Shown one piece after another: positions 34,373 to 43,390 of a stretch of 64,000 bases of DNA. The position numbers and the translations under genes are program-made. The stretch lies in contig CAZLMG010000014.1 of NCBI GenBank assembly GCA_964560765.1, forward strand, positions 41,992 to 105,991. The letters run 5' to 3'. Within the stretch, counting starts at the first letter, position 1, and each line of letters begins with the position of its first letter. Source of the DNA: CAZLMG01 sp964560765. Lineage in GTDB: Bacteria; Bdellovibrionota_B; Oligoflexia; Oligoflexales; CAZLMG01. A model generated the notes under the pieces. The model did no database searches, was not told the DNA's origin, and worked only from the letters and a program-made list of their open reading frames with translations.

Positions 34373-34636
34373 ATGGATTTTTTTGACTCAAACACAGATG
34401 AAGAGGTAGTCATTGTAGATCCTGCCACTTTGCAGCCGGAAACGCTCAGCAATTTAGCTCGCGAGTTTATTTTGCGTGAGTCGCATGACGATGCCATTCC
34501 ATCTGATCTCGATACTTTGGTCCAGAACGTCATAACGCGCATCAAAAAAAGGGAATGCCTGATTACCTTTGACGTTACCTCGGAGTCGGTGGGCGTGATT
34601 TTAGCGCGTGACTTTAGGGCTCGGAATTCACCGTGA
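34373..34636 (+). CDS. YheU family (UPF0270) protein
   Basis: An 87-residue cytoplasmic protein. VDPATLQPETLSNLAREFIL then RESHDD and the later VITRIKKRECLITFDVTSES match YheU, whose core reads [20 protein letters not shown] and QCGEAVLVWSE. The function is unknown, and it may bind nucleic acid by analogy only. AAAGGAG precedes the ATG at a somewhat long spacing. An in-phase frame upstream belongs to the divergent DUF2177 gene. The family is mostly gammaproteobacterial, so its presence here is mildly notable. The eut genes start 60 bases downstream. Confidence 0.75.
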   Translation: MDFFDSNTDEEVVIVDPATLQPETLSNLAREFILRESHDDAIPSDLDTLVQNVITRIKKRECLITFDVTSESVGVILARDFRARNSP

Positions 34637-34695
34637 GATTGCGGTAGATTGTTGTGGGTTAAGCTACGTTCAACTCCGCTGCGAGGCTTCGTGCC

Positions 34696-36072
34696 ATGTA
34701 CCGTCACCGCCAGGGTACCAACACGTTCATCTTTCGAGATCTCAAGGATCTCATGGCCAAGGCTACCCCTCTGCGGTCGGCAGACGTATTGGCCGGCATT
34801 GCCGCCGAGTCTGAGCAACAGCGCATTGCCGCCCAAATGCTATTGGCCGATTTGCCTCTCGATGTCTTTGTCAATCAGGCATTGATTCCCTATGAAGAAG
34901 ACGATGTCACGCGAATGATATTCGATGATCTGGATCAAGAAGCGTTTGGTCAGATCAAGCATTTGACGGTCGGAGGCTTTCGCGATTGGCTGCTCGCGGC
35001 CGATGCGGTGCAATTGGCTGCAATGAAGTACGCTTTGACGCCAGAAATGGTGGCGGCCGTCGCAAAGATCATGCGGGCGCAAGACTTGATGTTGGTCTCT
35101 AGCAGGATCGAAGTCATCACGGGTTTTCGCAGCACCCTCGGTCTGCGTGGTCGATTTTCGACGAGACTGCAGCCCAATCATCCTACCGACGATCCGCGCG
35201 GTATTTTAGCTAGCACGCTGGACGGTTTGTCGTTGGGGTGTGGAGATGCCGTCATCGGCATCAACCCAGCATTGGACCGGGTGGACCGTGTGATCGATCT
35301 TTTGAAGATGCTGGATGACTTGCGTGCGCAGCTGGCAATTCCCACCCAAACATGCGTGTTGTCACATGTGACCACCACCATGCAAGCCATCGCCCAGGGC
35401 GCGCCCGTAGATCTGGTGTTTCAGTCGATTGCTGGTTCGGAAAAGGCGAATGCTTCATTCGGCATGAACCTTGCCATGCTCGATGAGGCAAATCAAGCGG
35501 CCTTGTCCTTGAATCGTTGGTCCATCTCCCCGCACGTTATGTATTTCGAAACTGGACAGGGATCGGCTCTATCTGCGAACGCGCATCACGGGGTTGATGC
35601 CCATACCATGGAATGCCGCGCCTATGCTGCGGCCCGCAGGTTTTCGCCGCTGCTGGTCAATACAGTTGTGGGGTTCATAGGGCCAGAGTACTTGTGTAAC
35701 GGCAAGCAAATCATCCGTGCTGGGCTAGAAGATCACTTTGCGGGAAAGTTACTTGGTCTGCCGATGGGCTGTGACGTCTGTTACACCAATCACGCTGATG
35801 CGGATCAGGACGATATGGATATTCTCTTGACGACACTGGCGGCCGCCGGCTGCACGTACATTATGGGCGTCCCGGGCGGCGATGATGTTATGCTCAACTA
35901 CCAAAGCACCGCTTATCACGATGCCCTGTATATTCGTCGCTTGCTTGGCCGAAAGCCGACCCCGGAATTTGAGCAGTGGCTAGAGCAGATGGGAATCTGG
36001 GACAGTAGAGCGGGACGCTTATTGGACGGTGTTAGCACCCTCGGTAAGCTCTTGCCTGGTCTGGGAGTGTGA
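34696..36072 (+). CDS. eutB: Ethanolamine ammonia-lyase, large subunit
   Basis: A 458-residue enzyme subunit of full family length. EutB with EutC forms the adenosylcobalamin-dependent lyase that turns ethanolamine into acetaldehyde and ammonia. Recognisable blocks include RHRQGTNTFIFRDLKDLMAK at the start, FQSIAGSEKANASFGMNLAM in the substrate/B12 region, YFETGQGSALSANAHHGVD (then AHTMECRAYA), and MGCDVCYTNHADADQDDMD followed by a GVPGGDDVMLNYQSTA end. All are strongly conserved in EutB. The ATG has GAGG upstream at ten bases. It overlaps eutC. No B12 riboswitch, reactivase (eutA) or microcompartment gene is seen nearby. Confidence 0.95.
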   Translation: MYRHRQGTNTFIFRDLKDLMAKATPLRSADVLAGIAAESEQQRIAAQMLLADLPLDVFVNQALIPYEEDDVTRMIFDDLDQEAFGQIKHLTVGGFRDWLLAADAVQLAAMKYALTPEMVAAVAKIMRAQDLMLVSSRIEVITGFRSTLGLRGRFSTRLQPNHPTDDPRGILASTLDGLSLGCGDAVIGINPALDRVDRVIDLLKMLDDLRAQLAIPTQTCVLSHVTTTMQAIAQGAPVDLVFQSIAGSEKANASFGMNLAMLDEANQAALSLNRWSISPHVMYFETGQGSALSANAHHGVDAHTMECRAYAAARRFSPLLVNTVVGFIGPEYLCNGKQIIRAGLEDHFAGKLLGLPMGCDVCYTNHADADQDDMDILLTTLAAAGCTYIMGVPGGDDVMLNYQSTAYHDALYIRRLLGRKPTPEFEQWLEQMGIWDSRAGRLLDGVSTLGKLLPGLGV

Positions 36073-36800
36073 TGCGCGAAAAAATCAAGAGTTTGACCAT
36101 GGCCCGCGTTGGGCTAAGCACAGTTGGCACTGCACTCAGCACTGCCGAGATTCTGCAGCTTCGCTTAGCACACGCGCAGGCCCGGGATGCGGTGCTTCGA
36201 CCTTGGGACGGCGCTTTGACGGCACGAGAGTTGAGAAGGACAGGCGTATCCGTAATCGAAATTGCTACCAATTGCGCCTCTCGCTCAGAATATCTTGTGC
36301 GACCCGATCTGGGGCGGCAATTGGCCCCTGAGTCGCAAAGAATATTGGCACAAGAAGCTCGTGGCGTGGATGTCGTGTTCATTATTTCGGATGGGCTCTC
36401 GTCCCTGGCCATCGATCGGCACCTTCTCGGTCTCTGGCCTCACTTACAGCGGATGTCCGAAGCACTTCGACTCAGCTTTCAAATCGTCGTCGCGCCTTTT
36501 GCTCGTGTCGCCGTCAGTGGTGAGATCGGCAAATGCCTATCAGCGAGAGTGGCGGTGATGGTTGTGGGCGAGCGACCCGGGATGAGTGCTGCTGACTCGG
36601 TTGGTATCTACATGACTTACGACCCGGCCCCAGGGCAAACCGATGCCGACCGAAATTGTATTTCTAGTATTCGTGAGCCCGATGGTCTGAGCTACAAAAG
36701 CGCAACGCAAACCCTGACGTACCTTATCGAGAGTTGTATGCGCTTGAAGCTTTCTGGTGTGCGCCTCAAGGATGGGTCCGATGTTGCAGCGCTTAAATGA
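36072..36800 (+). CDS. eutC: Ethanolamine ammonia-lyase, small subunit
   Basis: A 242-residue subunit that completes the cobalamin site of the ethanolamine lyase. Visible family blocks are MARVGLSTVGTALSTAEILQ, LRLAHAQARDAVLRP, EARGVDVVFIISDGLSSLAI, VMVVGERPGMSAADSVGIYM and DADRNCISSIREPDGLSY. The ATG overlaps the eutB stop by one base (TGATG) with GGGAG just before; a GTG one codon earlier is possible. The end overlaps the start of the outer-membrane protein gene. Assignment is secure. Confidence 0.95.
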   Translation: MREKIKSLTMARVGLSTVGTALSTAEILQLRLAHAQARDAVLRPWDGALTARELRRTGVSVIEIATNCASRSEYLVRPDLGRQLAPESQRILAQEARGVDVVFIISDGLSSLAIDRHLLGLWPHLQRMSEALRLSFQIVVAPFARVAVSGEIGKCLSARVAVMVVGERPGMSAADSVGIYMTYDPAPGQTDADRNCISSIREPDGLSYKSATQTLTYLIESCMRLKLSGVRLKDGSDVAALK

Positions 36801-37722
36801 TCAAGGTTGGCGAAGACGGTCCTTTTGCTTGCGCGCTGCGTGGTGGGCGCTGGTCGTTAGCTTGGCTGTTTCCAGCGCGTCGGCAATGCCTCCTGATTTT
36901 GTTTCGGCTCGCACCCCGGGTTACATTGGGGTCGCCAGTACTTCTTCTTGGCGAAGTACCAGTATCTATGCTTCCGTCCAGAATAATGATTTCATTGGCC
37001 AGACGGATAAGCTGGTGTCTGGCAGCAATCAAATCAGTTTCCTCTGGGCCCTGAAGCCAGAATCGTTCGTTGTTAGCTCCATCGAGGCGAGTCTCTACTG
37101 GTTAGCGATCACGCCGAGCTATCGCCCCCGCGACGGTTCTCAATCCTTTGTTACGCCCGTGGGCTTTTATGCCGATTGGCTCGACTTTCAGGTTGCCATC
37201 GCGCAAACGCGCTGGTTTGACTTCGGTGGGTTAAAACTGAATGTGGCTGCGACGGTGGGCGACATCGCCGATCATGGAATGGAAAAGGTGCACACCTCTC
37301 TGCACGAGCTTGTGGGGCAGCCGGTTTCTGATATCGACTATTCCGGCGCCAAAGAGCGGAAGACTCAGGGTGGCGACATTGCTGTTAGCTATCTACTTTT
37401 GCCGTTCGATTGCAATTCTTGGCGGGTCTCTGCGGAGCTATCGGTAGGTAGGTCCAAGAATGTCTTTTTTGATGAATCGTATGCAGATTTCAGACTTGGA
37501 ATGCGAACCAGTGAGGAATATCAGCTAGGAGTCACAACCAGGTTTGTGCGTCCACTGGCGGTGCGAGTTTACGATAAAGTGAATCCCTTTCGATATGAAT
37601 CGGCCATCACTTTGCGTTGGGGGGGCTGGATGCCAAGCTTGCGGTATGTGTCCGCTTACTTACCGGCGGACACGCACCCCCAACTTTATGCGGACTTGCT
37701 CAGCTGGAACTTTGAATTCTAA
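36781..37722 (+). CDS. Outer-membrane beta-barrel protein linked to eutBC
   Basis: A 313-residue exported barrel. A basic start and a signal peptide (ALVVSLAVSSASA) are followed by amphipathic strands, with aromatic girdles (SASLYWLAITPSY-like, FYADWLDFQVAIAQTRW) and a final SWNFEF, a barrel-assembly type end. The ATG lies within the last 20 bases of eutC and has GGATGGG upstream, so translation is coupled to the lyase. This suggests a role in bringing ethanolamine or a phosphatidylethanolamine breakdown product across the outer membrane, or a phospholipase-like barrel. Its family is not recognised. Its stop shares bases with the convergent Cys-repeat gene. Confidence 0.65.
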   Translation: MLQRLNDQGWRRRSFCLRAAWWALVVSLAVSSASAMPPDFVSARTPGYIGVASTSSWRSTSIYASVQNNDFIGQTDKLVSGSNQISFLWALKPESFVVSSIEASLYWLAITPSYRPRDGSQSFVTPVGFYADWLDFQVAIAQTRWFDFGGLKLNVAATVGDIADHGMEKVHTSLHELVGQPVSDIDYSGAKERKTQGGDIAVSYLLLPFDCNSWRVSAELSVGRSKNVFFDESYADFRLGMRTSEEYQLGVTTRFVRPLAVRVYDKVNPFRYESAITLRWGGWMPSLRYVSAYLPADTHPQLYADLLSWNFEF

Positions 37723-38108
37723 GGGTAGGCGGTCCAGCACTGGTCTGCCCCCCAGCTCATGCAGTTACCGTTGATCGAACGGCGTGAGCACACAGGCTCA
37801 CAAATTGGATAAACGCCACAATAATCGATCGTATAATTCATGCACCTTTCGTGAACCGATCGACTCACACATTGCGGAATACAGGCGGTTCCGGGGCTTG
37901 GAAAACAGAAGTCCCGACCATATTGCCAACACGTACCCGAGATGCTGCGGCGAACGCAGCGCGGAACACAGATCGATTCGTCCGTCAGCGAGCTCACGAC
38001 TTCGGGGTTTGCTGCATCGTCATCGGCGAACGCCGGGGCATCGCTTAGACTCGTTGTCGCTACTAGGAGTATGATCGCCTTCAGAAAGAATTTGCTTACG
38101 GACTGCAT
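37719..38108 (-). CDS. Exported protein with three Cys-rich repeats
   Basis: A 129-residue secreted protein. After a signal peptide (ends DAPAFADD) come three tandem repeats of about 26 residues with four cysteines each: CVPRCVRRSISGTCWQYGRD and FC, CIPQCVSRSVHERCMNYTID and YC, CEPVCSRRSINGNCMSWGAD and QC. The pattern C-x3-C-x8-C-x7-C is strict, suggesting small disulfide-knotted modules. I do not recognise the family. The ATG at 38108 has GGAG upstream. It overlaps the convergent barrel gene by four bases at the stop codons. It may bind a surface ligand; that is inference. Confidence 0.7.
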   Translation of the reverse strand: MQSVSKFFLKAIILLVATTSLSDAPAFADDDAANPEVVSSLTDESICVPRCVRRSISGTCWQYGRDFCFPSPGTACIPQCVSRSVHERCMNYTIDYCGVYPICEPVCSRRSINGNCMSWGADQCWTAYP

Positions 38109-38317
38109 GGGTTCTCCACTTAGATTTTGGTTCGCGCTGTTCGAGTGAAGCCAATACCAAGCGATGAGGCAATTGCAAAGCAGCAATTCAAAGATGTCTC
38201 CTTATTGCTGCACTGAATCATATCACTGGAATGGAACCTGCATTCGGCGGGCTCGAACTCGTAAAGGCTAGCGCCTTGACGCGGGAAAGCATTGTATAGA
38301 GCATTGAGGAGAGATCT

Positions 38318-40249
38318 GTGCACCGAATGAGAACTGAATCGTGTGTTTTCCTTGCGTTGACGTTGGCTCTTGTCGTTGCCGCCTGTACTAGGCCTGAAAA
38401 TCGTTCCGACTCCAAAGAAGCCTGGGATCTTCCCAATGCTCCCGAGAATTTGGGAGCCATATCCGCCAAGCCATATGACCAATATGAGTTGGAGGCGGAA
38501 TTGCCTGAAGACCAACTTCCTTGGAGCGATAACTACTGGCCAACTTACAAGGGGGGGATATCCCATCGTTGGCGGACGTCTGTTTACGGCTATGAGTACA
38601 CGGATTATCAGTACGAGGTACTGGCGCCGAATGCAGCCGAGGCCTTAACTGAGGAGGAAATTGCGCTCCTTTCGCCGTCAGAAAAGTACGATATATATAC
38701 GGGAAATCTTCGTTTTCCCCTGACTGCCGCTATAAAACGGTTGGTGGAAGCAAGTGTCGTCGATGGGGAAGTCGCCAGTTGGTACGGTATCTGTCACGGG
38801 TGGGCGGCGGCAGCGATGAGCATACCTGAGCCAGGAGCTATGGCGCGGGTAACATCTCCGCGTGGACAGGTCGTTACCTTTTTTGCCAGCGATATTAAGG
38901 CCCTGATTTCTGAGTCCTTTGCGCGTGCTCAACTTCGCTCCAAGTTTCTTGGCCGTCGTTGCAATGAAAAGGATGTGGCTCGTGATGATCACGGGCGCGC
39001 GCTCAATATTGAGTGTCGTGATAGCAACCCAGCCTCGTTTCATATCGCGTTAGCGCACCTGATCTCCGAGGAAAGAAAGAGCTTTGTCGCGGAAATGGCT
39101 GTGGATGCTCAGGTTTGGAACCAACCGGTGCGCGGATATCGTATGCAGTATTCGAACTTTCGGCCGCTGGATGAAACAGATGCAAAGCGCCCATGGCGTG
39201 CGGCTAACGCTAAGTATTTGGTCGATGTGGAGACGGTACTCGAGTATGTCGGTGGAGGAAGCCCATCTGAGGCCCCGACAGGATCTCTGAGAAGAGAAAA
39301 GTATTATACGTATTCGCTGGAACTAGATGCCGAGAAGTTGATCGTTGGTGGCGAATGGGAGGGAACGGAGGTTCCGGACTTTCTTTGGATGCCAACGGTT
39401 TTACCACGAGGCCCTTTCGGGCCCATTGATTACGCCGTCGTTGAGTCGTTGCATGCTGAGTCTCTTCGGCCCCAGCTGCAGCCGGAACCCGAACCAGAAC
39501 CCGTTCCAGAATCTGAGTCCGAGCCTGCGCCAGAGCCAGTCATTATCGACAATCCGGTGATGCTCAGCGATGTTGTGCTGCCAAGCCAAGTAAACGTTGG
39601 CAGCCCTTTACTGGCGACGCTTCGCTTTCGTAATAATTCGGAGCGAGCGCTGCCCGAGCTGCCGTTCAAACTGCAGGTTCGGCCAGGACTTTTGACTCTC
39701 GTGGAACAGGGTGAACTGCGCATTCCTGGCATGGCCCCCTGGTCTGAAGTCGAGGTGTCAGTGGCCCTGAAGCCTGAGATTTGGGCGGGAAGCAATCAAA
39801 AGATAACATTCGATATTGCTATCGACGGGACCGACGATCTTCGACCCGTCATGTTGAATCTGGAAAGATCACTGAGGGCGCAGCGTTCTTCGTCTCTGTT
39901 TCTTTGTCGGAATGGTGACTGCAACCAGGAATTTTCCGGGGCTATGTCCGCGGTTTCTGGCCGGATGGTGCACGTACCTGTCTTGTTTAAGTATCAGGCG
40001 ACCACCGCGTTACCTGGCCATTTCACCGTTCGCTTTGCCGGTGGCAGTCATCAAGGGATCAAGGTCCGGGCTAACACCATGCTATCGACCAATCTCGGTT
40101 CATGGAACCCCCAGTACGGCGATCGAAAGCTAGATTTTTACATTGATGTTCCTATGGGGCTTGCAGGTCAAGCGGGGTGGGTTCAGTTCTCGCTTTTTGA
40201 AGGGAACCAGGAAATACACCGACTCTATGTGCCACTCGAGATCAATTAG
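38318..40249 (+). CDS. Transglutaminase-elicitor-like lipoprotein
   Basis: A 643-residue lipoprotein (VVAAC, lipobox Cys23). Residues about 65-380 match the TGase elicitor family (GP42 of Phytophthora and bacterial relatives): PWSDNYWPTYKGGISHRW, LSPSEKYDIYTGN, the catalytic SWYGICHGWAAAA with Cys159, DIKALI, and a later helix with SFHIALAHL (His242 or His247 candidate). Such enzymes cross-link proteins through Gln and Lys. A Pro/Glu-rich linker (about residues 385-410) leads to a C-terminal beta domain (410-643) that looks Ig-like. The start is the GTG behind GAGGAGAG; an ATG three codons later is poorly spaced. Family call is good; activity is inferred. Confidence 0.8.
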   Translation: MHRMRTESCVFLALTLALVVAACTRPENRSDSKEAWDLPNAPENLGAISAKPYDQYELEAELPEDQLPWSDNYWPTYKGGISHRWRTSVYGYEYTDYQYEVLAPNAAEALTEEEIALLSPSEKYDIYTGNLRFPLTAAIKRLVEASVVDGEVASWYGICHGWAAAAMSIPEPGAMARVTSPRGQVVTFFASDIKALISESFARAQLRSKFLGRRCNEKDVARDDHGRALNIECRDSNPASFHIALAHLISEERKSFVAEMAVDAQVWNQPVRGYRMQYSNFRPLDETDAKRPWRAANAKYLVDVETVLEYVGGGSPSEAPTGSLRREKYYTYSLELDAEKLIVGGEWEGTEVPDFLWMPTVLPRGPFGPIDYAVVESLHAESLRPQLQPEPEPEPVPESESEPAPEPVIIDNPVMLSDVVLPSQVNVGSPLLATLRFRNNSERALPELPFKLQVRPGLLTLVEQGELRIPGMAPWSEVEVSVALKPEIWAGSNQKITFDIAIDGTDDLRPVMLNLERSLRAQRSSSLFLCRNGDCNQEFSGAMSAVSGRMVHVPVLFKYQATTALPGHFTVRFAGGSHQGIKVRANTMLSTNLGSWNPQYGDRKLDFYIDVPMGLAGQAGWVQFSLFEGNQEIHRLYVPLEIN

Positions 40250-40360
40250 CGCTAGTAGCGACTGTAGGGCATCGCCACCTCACCGTCGCCAAGCTGCATG
40301 CAATGTATGGTGGCTGCCAGGGACATGTGTCGCCAATTTGGAACAGCAAAGTCAGAGGAT

Positions 40361-40960
40361 TCAGCGCTCACAATTTTGCCACCAACAAGGATTAGCCAAA
40401 ATGAAAGTTACGGCGGCGTTGGCGATTTCAGATTGATCGTCTCTTTGGTGGTGCAAGAGCCCCCAGCCACTTGTTGTTCTATCATCAGCACTCTTGTTAA
40501 GCAAAAGTAGCGTTCCACCTGCTTCCTTCCAGTTTTCAAGATACTCCTTCACGACGGTCCCTAGTCGCGAGTCGGTCCTCGCGGCATCAAATCCGACGCC
40601 AAAGTTTCTGGCCGAGAACGCGACGAGCGGAAACACCGACCAACCTGTCATTTCCAATCGATTGTCGAGGTCTGAAAAGTCAACGCTGAGGTCGGCAGTA
40701 GGCGAGGCAATGGCAACGTCAATAACCTCGGTTTGCAGTGCAAAGGAAATATTTTGTCGCTTTGGGGTAATGTGGTGACTTGGAGAGCCCTTGAAGATGA
40801 CTGTCTTACCTCCGAGTTGGGAGGAATAGAAATCCTGCATTTCGGCGCGACGTGCCGCCGACTCCTCTTCCGTGGCCATGTTTGTGGCAGCGGCATGCGG
40901 TCTGAGCCACACGGAGGCTGCAGCGCCAATGCAGACGAAAATGTATCCCACCTGATTCAA
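40361..40960 (-). CDS. Exported or membrane-anchored protein, unknown
   Basis: A 199-residue protein with a short hydrophobic N-terminus (GYIFVCIGAAASVWL) that may be a signal peptide or anchor. The rest is a mixed alpha/beta domain with no motif I recognise; a strand-helix stretch FSARNFGVGFDAARTDSRLG and a closing NPCWWQNCER are visible. The first codon here would be TTG with no good ribosome site, so the start is uncertain. It converges on the transglutaminase-like gene. Confidence 0.5.
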   Translation of the reverse strand: MNQVGYIFVCIGAAASVWLRPHAAATNMATEEESAARRAEMQDFYSSQLGGKTVIFKGSPSHHITPKRQNISFALQTEVIDVAIASPTADLSVDFSDLDNRLEMTGWSVFPLVAFSARNFGVGFDAARTDSRLGTVVKEYLENWKEAGGTLLLLNKSADDRTTSGWGLLHHQRDDQSEIANAAVTFILANPCWWQNCER

Positions 40961-41071
40961 TGAGATGACTCACACTATTTGGAAAAGAACCAAGACGCAT
41001 TTAACAGGCACAACTGCCGATTGTTTCGTTTCGGTATTATTTCAAGGGACTTGAGGCGGTAGTTGGGGGCG

Positions 41072-41473
41072 CTACTTGCTCGACAAGTATTGAGTGTGGC
41101 AGGCAGCCTGAAATTCAAGCTCCGACTCAAAGTCGCTGGCGGATAGGCTGCTCCGAATCAACTGCATCTTGGTATTCTCGGCATCGAGCCAGGACTGAAT
41201 GGAATGAATATCAGCCATTTCAGAACTCGTGTGGCTTTGAATACGCTCGAGTAGTTTCGCCAGTACCTTGCCGTAGGCCATGCTTTTGAAGAACATCTTT
41301 TTCTTGAATACGGTCGTACCTTGAAAGTCTTCGGCAGCAACATTGAGAGCATGGCTCTTGATGAACTCGCGCAGCTTCTCGGCATGTATGTACATTTCGA
41401 GGCGACCCCGATACTTGTAGCGCTTGATGATACACAGTTTGGTTTCGTAAAAATCGCTGCTGGTTTCTTGCAT
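41072..41473 (-). CDS. Hypothetical helical protein
   Basis: A 133-residue, charged, mostly helical cytoplasmic protein without signal peptide. Its segments KLREFIKSHALNVAAEDF and KVLAKLLERIQSHTSSEM look like helices of a small domain. I recognise no family. No strong ribosome site precedes the ATG; an internal ATG at codon 27 is possible. It diverges from the CoA-binding protein gene. Confidence 0.5.
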   Translation of the reverse strand: MQETSSDFYETKLCIIKRYKYRGRLEMYIHAEKLREFIKSHALNVAAEDFQGTTVFKKKMFFKSMAYGKVLAKLLERIQSHTSSEMADIHSIQSWLDAENTKMQLIRSSLSASDFESELEFQAACHTQYLSSK

Positions 41474-41623
41474 TCGGCGAAATTTGCTTTCTGAGATATT
41501 TCTCTGGTTCGGTGGCTGCTTCCGATAAGATTCACTGGCACCGACGTTTATAACTTGATGAATGTGATCAAGCGAGCTTAACTATTGCTGGTTGAGGAAA
41601 AGGCGATTTTATTTTGGGGTAGC

Positions 41624-41986
41624 ATGATGCGTGTAGCGGTTCTCGGTGCCAGTCCAAAGGCGGATCGATACTCCAACAAAGCCATCCGATCCCTGCTGGC
41701 GCATGGTCATGAAGTGATTCCCATCAATCCCGCCCATACCAAGATTGAAGGCTTGTTGACATTTCCCAGTTTGAGTGCGGTGCCTGAGGCTATCGATACC
41801 ATCACTGTGTATGTGGGGCCGCAGCACATCGCGCCACTGATCGAGGACATTGTCGCCGCAAAGCCGCAGCGAGTGATTGTCAATCCGGGAGCCGAGTCGA
41901 CGGCGTTGCAAAGCCGATTGGCTGCAGCCGGCATTCCATACATCGAAGCCTGTACCTTGGTCATGTTGAGCACGGGTCAATTCTAA
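41624..41986 (+). CDS. CoA-binding domain protein (YccU/CoA_binding_2 type)
   Basis: A 120-residue single-domain Rossmann-fold protein. MRVAVLGASPKADRYSNKAI gives the nucleotide-binding G-A-S-x-x-x-x-R/K pattern of the CoA_binding_2 family, followed by HGHEVIPINPAH, SLSAVPEAIDTITVYVGPQH and RVIVNPGAES; the C-terminal part keeps IPYIEACTLVML. Members bind CoA or a related ligand, with unknown physiological role. Two consecutive ATG codons could start it, and GGGG lies upstream. The alcohol dehydrogenase gene follows 34 bases later and may be cotranscribed. Confidence 0.88.
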   Translation: MMRVAVLGASPKADRYSNKAIRSLLAHGHEVIPINPAHTKIEGLLTFPSLSAVPEAIDTITVYVGPQHIAPLIEDIVAAKPQRVIVNPGAESTALQSRLAAAGIPYIEACTLVMLSTGQF

Positions 41987-42020
41987 GTTTATCACGGATA
42001 CACACTCGGAGGAGTTCATC

Positions 42021-43076
42021 ATGTTAGATGTGAATGGATACGCTGCCCAGACGCCGAAAGAGCCATTGGCACCTTGGAAATTTCAGCGACGCGAACCCGG
42101 CCGCCACGATGTACAAATTGAAATTCTGTTTTGCGGGGTTTGTCATTCTGACATTCATCAGGCGCGCGATGAATGGGGTGGTGGGATCTTTCCTATGGTT
42201 CCGGGACATGAGATTGTTGGCCGTGTTGTCAAAGTTGGTAAGTCGGTCAAGAAGGTAAAGGTGGGTGATCCGGTTGGCGTGGGTTGTTTCGTCGATTCTT
42301 GCCGACGCTGTGCCCAATGCAAGGATTTCGCGGAGAATTACTGCGAGAAGCACTTCGCCTTGACCTATAACGGCACCGAGATGGATCTGAAGACGCCGAC
42401 CTATGGCGGCTATTCGGATCAAATTGTTGTCGATGAGCGCTTTGTGTTGAAGGTGCCCAAGGGGTTGGATCTGGCCCGGGTCGCGCCGTTGCTTTGTGCG
42501 GGAATTACCACGTATTCTCCCTTGCGCCATTGGAAAGTGGGCAAGGGGCATAAGTTAGGAGTCATGGGCCTCGGTGGTCTTGGTCACATGGCGGTGAAAT
42601 TTGGCAAGGCATTTGGGTCGCAAGTCACGGTGCTCAGCACCTCGGCCAACAAAGCGGCAGATGCCAAGAGGCTGGGTGCAAAGTCCTTCATCCTGACCAA
42701 AGACAGCAAGCAAGTGAGTCAGCACGCCAACACCTTTGACTTCATCTTGAGTACCGTCGCCGCCAAGCACGATCTGGATGTTCCCCTCAGCATGTTGAAG
42801 ACAAACGGTACTCTGATTATGGTGGGAGTCCCGGATCAGGGATTGGATCTGCATCCTGCGTCGCTCATCATGCAGCGCAAGCGCATTGCCGGGTCACTTG
42901 TCGGTGGCACCAAAGAGACGCAGGAGATGCTGAATTTCTGTGGCCGTCACAAAATCATGGCCGACATCGAATTGATCGACTTTCCGCAGGTCAACGAGGC
43001 CTATGAACGCACCGTGCGAGGTGATGTGAAATACCGATTCGTCATCGACAATTCTAGTCTGAAAAACGCGCGATAG
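42021..43076 (+). CDS. Zinc-dependent NAD(P)-alcohol dehydrogenase (YahK/CAD-like)
   Basis: A 351-residue cytosolic medium-chain dehydrogenase that interconverts alcohols and aldehydes with NADP(H) or NAD(H). The catalytic zinc site shows CGVCHSDIH and PGHEIVG; the structural zinc cysteines are in SCRRCAQCKDFAENYC; the cofactor fold has GVMGLGGLGHMAVKFGKAFG. The order and length match the YahK/cinnamyl-alcohol-dehydrogenase subgroup, usually NADP-dependent with wide aldehyde range. GGAGG precedes the ATG. It could reduce the acetaldehyde from ethanolamine lyase, but the eut genes lie 5 kb away, so this is speculation. Confidence 0.93.
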   Translation: MLDVNGYAAQTPKEPLAPWKFQRREPGRHDVQIEILFCGVCHSDIHQARDEWGGGIFPMVPGHEIVGRVVKVGKSVKKVKVGDPVGVGCFVDSCRRCAQCKDFAENYCEKHFALTYNGTEMDLKTPTYGGYSDQIVVDERFVLKVPKGLDLARVAPLLCAGITTYSPLRHWKVGKGHKLGVMGLGGLGHMAVKFGKAFGSQVTVLSTSANKAADAKRLGAKSFILTKDSKQVSQHANTFDFILSTVAAKHDLDVPLSMLKTNGTLIMVGVPDQGLDLHPASLIMQRKRIAGSLVGGTKETQEMLNFCGRHKIMADIELIDFPQVNEAYERTVRGDVKYRFVIDNSSLKNAR

Positions 43077-43390
43077 AGGACAGCATTTAGGCCTTTTTCT
43101 CTTGAGAAACAGGTGGTTGCGCACCGTGTGGTTGACGAGGTCAGTATTAGGGCGACTTCTCGTCGGCGACACATTGCTTTCCATTTTTATTTCAGTTGGT
43201 TATGAGGCCTCACGCCAAAATAGAAATCGCAGCATTCAATCTACGGTCAGCGACTTCCGCCTGAATTCGCAAAAATAGCCTGTAACTTTCAGTGTCTGTA
43301 GGTCGGCATAGCCGTTGCAGATATCTCCTTGTTCCCAGCAAATCAATTGTGTCGCCTTGCACGCGGGCGCACAACAATAGGAGAGGCAAC
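43077..43390. other. Intergenic region, no feature seen
   Basis: About 310 bases between the dehydrogenase and a lipoprotein gene. No terminator with T run, RNA gene or convincing short gene is seen. Confidence 0.35.

Noticed and set aside
34637..34695. Cobalamin riboswitch expected before eutB
   Set aside because: The gap is only 59 bases and shows no B12-box-like sequence or fitting structure.
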